In this document: positions 56,856 through 64,000 of the stretch, in pieces
How positions within the stretch are numbered: the stretch's first letter is position 1
How the letters are laid out: each line of letters opens with the position of its first letter
NCBI GenBank assembly: GCA_018350325.1
Contig: JAEVLN010000003.1
Location: 2,093,214 to 2,157,213 of the forward strand
Source: Globodera rostochiensis
Lineage: Eukaryota; Nematoda; Chromadorea; Rhabditida; Heteroderidae
DNA length: 64,000 nt
Direction of reading: 5' to 3'
Notes under the pieces: model-generated
The model's database searches: none
Seen by the model: only the letters and a program-made list of their open reading frames with translations
Told to the model about the DNA's origin: nothing
Made by a program: the position numbers and the translations under genes

Positions 56856-59800
56856 TCAATTCATCCATTTGACACAATTTGGCGCTCCGCAAAGGCATGG
56901 GATTTTCTTCCCCGTTTCCTCAATGTCGAATTGGTAGTCGTAAGTGAACTGAAACAAATGAAAAAAATTGGTTTTTTTGAGTCAATAAAATAAAAATTCG
57001 ATTAATTTAATAATAATAATATAAACTCACTTCCTCGCCCGCTTTGATGGGTCTGTTGGCGAAAATCACAACCTTTTTCTCGTCATTCACAGGCAATATT
57101 TTGGTCCCGCAATTTGGGTCCGGAAAAGGGAATTTGTTTTTTTTCTCTTTTCTTAAATGGAATAAAAACAACTTACGCAACTGTGGTTTATGTACCGCGC
57201 CAATCCGCCTGTGTTCAAGCAACAAAATTCATTTTTAATGAAAGGATTAATTATTAACAACAAAAAAACAATTCGAAACTGAACGCACCGGCCATTGTCG
57301 CGTCCACCACCCAATCGCAGTCAATCCTGAACATGTATTCGCCCCGATTTTGTTCAATGTAGCGACTCTGCCGAAGCTCGCAGACCTTACAAATTAAGGG
57401 GTTTTTTGAATGGGTGGGGGTGCGAAGCGTTTAATATATTTAATGATGTCACACCTCGTTGCGAATGAGCTCGCCAATGTATTCGATGATCATTTGGTTC
57501 ATGTCCAGGTCCCTTTTTGCGTACAGCCCCATGCCCTGGATTTTGGATCGTGCCAAGTACACGTTGCTCTTCCACTCTTTCTTCATCTCCCGGTACTGGC
57601 ACACCAGCTGGACCATGTCGTTGATTCGCAGGTACGGCGTTTGAAGCATCCGCTCACTGATCCCCGACGCTTTGTACGCCCTCAGCATTTCTTGGTCAAT
57701 TTTGGCGGATAAAACAACGCGCGCGGAACTGTTACGAGCTGAAAAAAAATTTTTAACAAAAAAAAATCAAACAAAATAAGGGGGAAAACCCACTGATTCT
57801 CCCCTAAATTGTTGCTCTTATAAAAACAATTTTAACAAAAAAAAATCAAACAAAATAAGGGGGAAAACCCACTGCTTCTCCCTAAATTGTTGCTCTTATA
57901 AAAACAATTTTAACAAAAAAAAATCAAACAAAATAAGGGGGAAAACCCACTGCTTCTCCCCTCACGGGGCACCACCGCATCAGAAGCAAAAATGCCCAAG
58001 CTGACGACACTTTTCTTCGGCGAGTTGCTGATTATGGGCCGATGTCGTTGTTTGACCAAAGTGCGGAAGCACGGCTCGCAACTGAACGCGAAAATGTCGC
58101 ACTAATTGAGGCTTTACGTATCAATCAATAAATGATCACCGTGCACAGCCCGAAGGGTTTTCTGCCAGTGGCCTAAATGACATTTTAATTTAGTGCTTCG
58201 CACTGTTTAATGGACGCATACAAATCCATCAACGGTGTTCCACCATGTTTAAACGTGTAGGTGTACAACTGATCGATCCCGGGAAGCTGAAATGGGAAAC
58301 CGTTTAATTTTGCTTCCGAGATAAAAGCCACCGATTCGAGCATTTTGCTGATCGCGGGCTCCAAAAATCCGTACAAATATTCGCCGGTCATTTGTTTGGG
58401 AAAAAAGCGCAAAATGTCCGACGAACTATTCGCGCGACATTCGGCGATTGAATGAAGAATTTGGGTCCACGCAGCGGTCGGCGACGTGCCACGGCATTCC
58501 TGCTGCTCGCCATTAGAAACTTTTACACAAAATTCCGGCTTCCCGTCTCCGTCCACAACCAAACATTCGTAGCGCAATCGGTCGCTAAGATCGCAGGAAG
58601 ACCAAAAAAGGCGCGTGACACGATAGCCGACCTTTTAGCAATTAGCACAAATTATTTTAATTATATTATTAATTCAAAAAACGTCCAAATAGTGAATTGC
58701 CCCACCGGGAAAATGTGTTCTTCCGTTGTGAACGACTTCAATTGGTCGGGCAGGAGTTGTCCGATACGATGGAAAATCAAAGAGCCGACTCGCATAACCA
58801 TTTCCGTTTGGTAGGAATGGTTGAAAATCTTCGACAAAAGTTGATTCTCGTCGCGTTGCACGAAAATACGACGCAACGCGCTCAAATCAGCCACCAACGC
58901 GTCCGGACGAATTTCATGCTCGGCACAAAAGAATGTCTGAGGGGTCATCAAATTTGGCGTGTAGTTTAAAGGACAGTGAAAGGCAACCCCCCGGTGTGTG
59001 ATACTTTGTCTTTGACGAAATGTCCCTGAGACTGTTTGGCACAGATCAGATGGAACGCCAGCTCATTGTTGGAGCAGTCCAACTTGTAACAGCGAACGCT
59101 GGCACCTTTCTGACCGCAAAGTCGACACTCCGTCATTTTTGCTCTTCTCAACGCCGCTTCAACATTAATTAAACCACCCTTAATTATCATAGGTAATTAA
59201 TTAATATCCTTTACACACATTTTAATCATATTTTGAATTAAAAATGACATGACAATAAATTATATTGTTAAAAAACAAATGCCCACATCTTCTGCCACAT
59301 GCACCTCAGCGGACCACAAGGCGCAGTTCTTAAGTTAAGTTAAGTAAGTTTTATTCTATAGTCAATGAATAGCCCAAAAGCATCTCGACTCGTCACGGAG
59401 ATGTTCTACTCTCGACATGCAAAATTCGCTGGTCCCACCACCACAACACTCACCACGTGCACCCATTTGTTTGCGTCCACATTCAAAAGTCGGCCCGTCA
59501 GTCGCTGGTCCCCGTCCCCAATTTGTTCGCAGAACGAACACTGACGCGAATCGTCACTCCAATTCACGTGCTTTTCGTTGGTTTGCAAGTGTATAGCCGC
59601 AAATCTCTGAGGGGTACCACCATTAATTATGAAAGTAATCTTTCAGCTAATACAAAAAGCCTCCCCCCCCCCCTTCTTCCGTCGTCCCTTTGTCTATTCA
59701 CTTGTTTTGTGCCGTCGTATTGGCGTTTGAACGACTGAATGAGTGTCGTGTCGCAAATGTTCCAGCCGAAGCCGCGCCATTTGAACCCGCCTTTTGCCTC

Positions 59801-62800
59801 CTCCCTTTTCTTCTCCATGTTTTGGATCAGTGCGGACAGTTCTGACGATTTGATCACAAATTCGCGCTGCGCAACAGCACTTTCCATGAAATTCCCAGCG
59901 GTTGCTTGGACGGCAGCGATTGTGTGCTCATTGAGAAACATGGAATGTGGTGGAAGCCCGGCGTTGATCCGTTTGGCGAACATGTCGGCGCTGATCTGCC
60001 GAAGAGTGGCGAGGGTGTTCTGAAAATGTAGAGAATTTTGGTTAACAATTTTAAATCGTTCGTTCGTTTTTTGTACGTTGTCTACATGACGTTCGGCCAT
60101 TTCCAGCGATTCGACGTTTAGCGGAATTCTGTACACGGCCAAGAATTTGTAGTAGCATTGCATTGAGCAGAAAAAGATTTTTTCTTCTTTCTAAATTAAA
60201 AAAAAAAGAAATTTTAAATTTTCAATTTCAAAATGATTGCTTGCACCGATTCAGAAAAGCCCAATCTGCCGTGAGTTTCGTCGATCGGAGTTTGCCCCGC
60301 GGGGATAAAAGTGTTGCAATTTTTGCAAATGATTTTTTCCCACGACAAATTTTGCTCCGCCACTTCGACTTTAACTTCGACACTTTCGCCGCCACTTTTT
60401 TGAGATTGGATTTGGCTCTGTTGCTGTTGGTGCTGTTGCGGGCTAATGTCGAAGCGGTGGCTGTCGTTGTTGGGCGAGTCCGGTGTGTACGGCGGCGTGT
60501 CCAACTCCGTGACGTCAATTTCAGAAACGCCGAGAATTTTACACAGAGAGTCCACAAATTCCTCGCGAGACATCTCCGACGGGTCGATGGTGAGCACAAC
60601 GTCCACCTCTCTGTCCAAATCCCTCGGTTCCTAAACAGCAACAGCACCAAATGAACGCGTTCAGTCTAATTGTAAGCAGCACGTACTTCATCAAATCTAG
60701 ACCAATGCGGTTCGAGCGGAGCATCCTGAGCTGGGCCATGGCCCCCAAAAAGGGACAACGACTTCACAATTTTGGACCGGTTGCCAATTTGGTCGACAGA
60801 GAGAAAGTGGAGCAGTGACTCGCAGTCCTCGGCAGAAGCAGTACAGTTCGCATTGTCAGAGGCTGTTGTTGTTGTCGGGTTCGTCGACGACTGCTCCCCC
60901 TCGGCGTCGTCACTTGTTGCTGCTCTATGTGCCAAATATTATAATGAATAATTGCAAATAAAACGCTTTTGTTTGTGTTTGTTACTCACTGAGCCAACGC
61001 ATTCAAATCGACGTCCGCACAAATTTCTCCCATAGTCGGCGGCAACAGACTGTCCTCGTCGACGTATTCGCGCACCGACTCCAACTCGTCGTAATAGCCG
61101 GGCATGAAGGGCAGCGAGTAGTTGCCCAACACGTTCCCATGCAGTGGGGGCTCAGAACCCTCGTGGTCGGGAAGGGCGGACTGGTCAGGATACTTCATCA
61201 TCTGCTTGTCGTTCTCCTGATACTGCTCCATGTAATTTGTGATCGGCGGAATTGTTTCAATCTGAAATTTTGTCACTTTAAATCCCGCTGGCACGCAAAA
61301 ACAAAACAAAACAAAAAACACCGCTTTTTTAATGCGCTCCTGAACCAAATCCAACTCATTAGTAATGTCCGGCTGATTGCGCACTTTTGGCTGAGTTTGT
61401 CGCCTCTTTTTGATCTTTGCAGTTCCTTAAAGAAAAGAATCAATTAAGCCCGGTAATGTAACCAAACCCATTTGTTGCGCACTCGCAGAATTGTTGTCAT
61501 TTTGCTGTGACAAAATTTTTCTGACAAGCAACGCATCGTCGGCAAGACTTCCTTTGTCCATGTTCGTGGTGACAAGGCCGAGCAGTGTGTCCACCTAAAA
61601 ATTACAAAATAAATAGTTAAAAATAAACAGTCTCGACTCCATGCTGACCGTGTCAAACACATCCCTCTCGAGTTGTGTCTCCAAAGAAGCGAATGGCATA
61701 CCGCCGAGAATCGGAGTTCTAAGCTGCTCAAGCAAAGGCTGAGAACAAAGATTCTTGTAGAAAATGATCGACAAATTCCAAAATATAAACACCTTTTTTC
61801 TCTTTCTCCCCCGCGTCCCCTTCACAAGCTGTCCAACAACGGGCTTTTGTTCTTTCAGTGTCCCCGATTGTTCGTCGTGTTCAGTTTGTGATGCCACTCT
61901 CTGCAGTTGTTCACTATGCACCGGAAACAGAGGAGCCGTCTGCTGCTGTGTACTGCTTGTACTCGGGCCTCCCTCTGCGCCATGCTGTTGGGCCATAATG
62001 GCTTGTTGTTGTTGCTGTTGTTGTCTTTGTTGAGGAAAACATTTATCATTCCCAACACCGCATTGATCTGCAATCACTTTCTGTTGTTGGTTGAGTATTT
62101 GGTAGTGCAGCTGCTGCTGGGACTGCTGGCTCATCGGTCGTGGCGTGCCGCTCTGTCCGACCATCGGTTGCGGCGCCGTCTGCACGGCCGTGTCCACTTG
62201 TTGTTCTTTGAGCCGTTGCCGCTGTCTGTCCACAAGGCGTTGTTGCGTTTGCAACGCCTTTTTCGCACTGTCCAAATTGTTCTGCACATTTTGTAGATCG
62301 AAAGCGTGTCGATTCTCCCATTCGGGCGTGATCGACTGCGTTTTCTTTATTAGTAATCGCTGGCGAGCAGCGACTGCCCGTTTGTCCTTCTTCAGTTGCT
62401 CGAGTCGCGCCTCCTGCTGTTTGAGTTCATGTTCCAACACCGTTGTTTGTTGTTGAACACGCTCTGCAGCATTGTCTCTCGGCACCGAAGCGTCAAAAGC
62501 AGCTGAACTTTGACCATGCAAAATACTTTGATGTAATTTCATCGGATTGTTGTCGAGTGACTGCTTGGATAAGAGCTGAGGGTTAGGCGGAACCATTTGT
62601 TGTTCTGTTTGAAGAAGTTCGACCTTTGGAACCATTGCCTTCAATTTAGACTCAATGCCTTCGGCGGTGAAATTTTTGAACAATGAATCTTGTCCAGAAA
62701 TTAGAGCTGTCGTTGAGGGGGTCCTTTCAATGGGTTGGCTTTGAACGTTTTGATTAGCGTTCAAATTTTGTGGTTGTTGTACAGTTTCCGCTCGTCGTCC

Positions 62801-64000
62801 GCGTCGTCGTGTGGTCGGACAATTGGCACGATTTTTCCTTGCCCATTCAACAAATCTGAAAAAATGTTAAAAATGTAAAACAAAAAGAAAACTTTGAAAC
62901 GAACTCTTGTCGTTTTTCTGAGTTAAGTTCGCGCCAAACGCGATTAATCTGACGGACGCGGTCAGTCCAAAAGGGAAACTTGTCCTTCAAATGCGCATGA
63001 TGAACCTTTAAATAATGTTGTTGTTTAACTATTGAAAAGGACAAATTGTTTTAAAATTGGTACATTTGCATAAAGCACTGCCGCTTTCGTCGCTTTGTCT
63101 CCCAACGGTTCGTCTTCTTCCCAACGTTCGGCTGCAATTGCTGCTGCACTTTGTTTCTGTTGCTGTTGTTCAATCAGTTTCCCGCCACTGTCGCTTATCT
63201 TAAAATGTCCACCATTTCAGAGAAGTTACAAACGAATCGGGAGAACGAAATGTTAAAAAACATACGGCAGGTTGTTGTCCGATGGGCGGCGTATTGTGCA
63301 CGACGGTCGATGGCATTGGCCCAGGCTCAAGCACCCGACTCGGCGTCCTGATTGAAGAGCAGGAAGAAGGCGAAAACACTTCAGACACACTGTGCGCGAC
63401 CAAGTTGGACGAACTGCCGGCATTGTACCCTTCTGAAGCGTCAATGAACACAAAAATCCATTATTGCTAAAGACCATTAATTGGGTCCATTGCGCTTTCA
63501 ACAGTCATTGGCTCGTCCTCCTCCCCGACAATCAAGTCCGAGAAGTCGAGGCCTTCGATGTCAAGTCCCTCCATGATGTTGTCGACCAACGGAATGTCCC
63601 CGAGCATATCCATTTCCTGCTCGGTTCGTAACAGCTCCGCCGAATGCTCAGACAGTTCGCTGGCAAACTTTGAGCAATCAACAGCCGGCAACAACTTTTT
63701 GTAATCGTCCAGGGTTGGTTCCTCTACTGTTTGTTCCGCCAAAGTTCGACTGTCAACTGCGGCAACGCCAAAAAACGATTCCTGAAATGGGTTTAAAAAA
63801 AAAACGACCCGATAAAAAGACCTGAATTTGTGCGGGATACGCGTCCTCCAGCAACGGCCGTTTCAACCTCCGTGGCCTACGAATCCGTGGCTTCCCATTG
63901 GGTCCCAACAACGACAAGCCGTCCTCGTCAACTCCAAGCGGTTGTTGTTCGTCCTCGTTGGTGCACGGATTGCACAAGGTCGAGCCGTTGTTTCCCCCCA
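56856..64000 (-). CDS. set-16: KMT2C/D (MLL3/4, set-16-like) histone H3K4 methyltransferase, C-terminal part
   Basis: Enhancer H3K4 methyltransferase of the COMPASS-like complex; the N-terminal PHD clusters lie beyond 64000. In order from the right edge: RRPRRLKRPLLEDAYPAQIQ (MLL3/4-specific), acidic region with DLDIEGLDF-like text, HMG box (about 63120-62840: EDEPLGDKATKAAVLYANV, LKDKFPFWTDRVRQINRVWR, EWARKNRAN), a Gln-rich coiled region (62700-61900), GNYSLPFMPGYYDELESV, a cysteine pair block (ICKNCNTFIP), extended PHD (CSFCEQIGDGD, WVHVNCALWSAEV, CRLCGQKGASVRCY, LAFHLICA, TFFCAEH), FYRN (RVGSLIFHRIGQLL), FYRC (RYECLVVDGDGKPEF, LYGFLEPAISKMLE), then RMLQTPYLRINDMVQLVCQY, SET (SKIQGMGLYAKRDLDMNQMI, EYIGELIRNEV, ARYINHSC, GEEV) and post-SET CLCGAPNCVKWMN with TGA at 56856. 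More than 1,500 residues are in the window. Confidence 0.92.
57755..57961. repeat. 79-bp tandem repeat in a KMT2 intron
   Basis: About 2.6 copies with starts at 57755, 57834 and 57912. Each unit contains ATCAAACAAAATAAGGGGG, AAAACCCACTG(A/C)TTCTCC and TTGCTCTTATAAAAAC, nearly identical between copies. It lies in the intron between the FYRC-distal exon and the SET-proximal exon and keeps copies of the splice-like pyrimidine tract. Confidence 0.85.
61960..62130 (-). repeat. Glutamine-codon-rich tract within KMT2
   Basis: Clustered CAA/CAG codons (QRQQQQQQQAIMAQQ and SQQSQQQLHYQILNQQQ) in the coding region between the HMG box and the ePHD, as in other MLL3/4 proteins. Confidence 0.75.

Noticed and set aside
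57755..57961. CRISPR-like array
   Set aside because: Whole-unit tandem repeat with no unique spacers, inside an intron of a nematode gene.
1..64000. tRNA, rRNA or spliced-leader RNA genes
   Set aside because: Looked for T-loop GGTTCGANTCC-type motifs and found none in a cloverleaf context; a covariance-model scan would be needed to exclude them.

Overview
This is eukaryotic DNA, almost certainly from a nematode. Genes are broken by many short GT-AG introns, mostly 35-80 nt. Two Argonautes are of the worm-specific WAGO type, and the best protein resemblances I recall are to C. elegans/animal families (unc-64 syntaxin, ubc-7, gei-17/PIAS, TAO kinase kin-18, ten-1 teneurin, nap-1, set-16/KMT2C-D). 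The very frequent poly-G/poly-C runs and short introns would suit a clade IV (Tylenchina-like) nematode, but that placement is a guess. All calls come from reading translated exons and splice signals by eye; no search was run.

Layout. 1-0.5 kb: 5' end of a syntaxin-1 gene (minus strand, runs off the left edge). 3.4-4.4 kb: a minimal matrix metalloproteinase (+). 4.8-6.5 kb: a multi-exon, multi-pass membrane protein (-). 7.7-10 kb: two broken gene pieces, the first 49 codons of a UBE2G1-type E2 (-) and the C-terminal half of a PIAS SUMO ligase (+), with a large inverted repeat between them. 12-22 kb, all minus: CTP synthase copy A, mitochondrial ribosomal protein mS34, and a complete TAO-type Ste20 kinase. 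One intron of the kinase contains a 729-bp transposon with terminal inverted repeats and a 9-bp target duplication; it carries a two-exon FLYWCH zinc-finger gene. 24.8-33.4 kb: a teneurin gene (+) that ends just after its YD-repeat region begins. 33.7-35.6 kb: NAP1 histone chaperone (-).

36.2-49.5 kb is a segmental-duplication cluster on the plus strand: WAGO copy 1, CTP synthase copy B, WAGO copy 2. The WAGO copies are direct repeats about 9 kb apart. CTP synthase copies A and B are inverted repeats 26 kb apart. WAGO copy 2 has a one-base frameshift. 49.8-55.7 kb (+): a small unrecognised probable mitochondrial membrane protein, mitochondrial ribosomal protein mL45, and a membrane-anchored GH20 hexosaminidase D. 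56.9-64 kb: the C-terminal part of a KMT2C/D (MLL3/4) histone H3K4 methyltransferase (-), running off the right edge.

The genes are mostly unrelated housekeeping and signalling genes, so no pathway links the window as a whole. The biologically notable parts are the FLYWCH-bearing Mutator-like element, the WAGO/CTP-synthase duplication cluster, the truncated teneurin, and a patch of ubiquitin/SUMO gene fragments around inverted-repeat DNA. Several other foldback or MITE-like elements, a 56-bp near-perfect palindrome, a 33-bp minisatellite and dense G-tracts fill the non-coding stretches.
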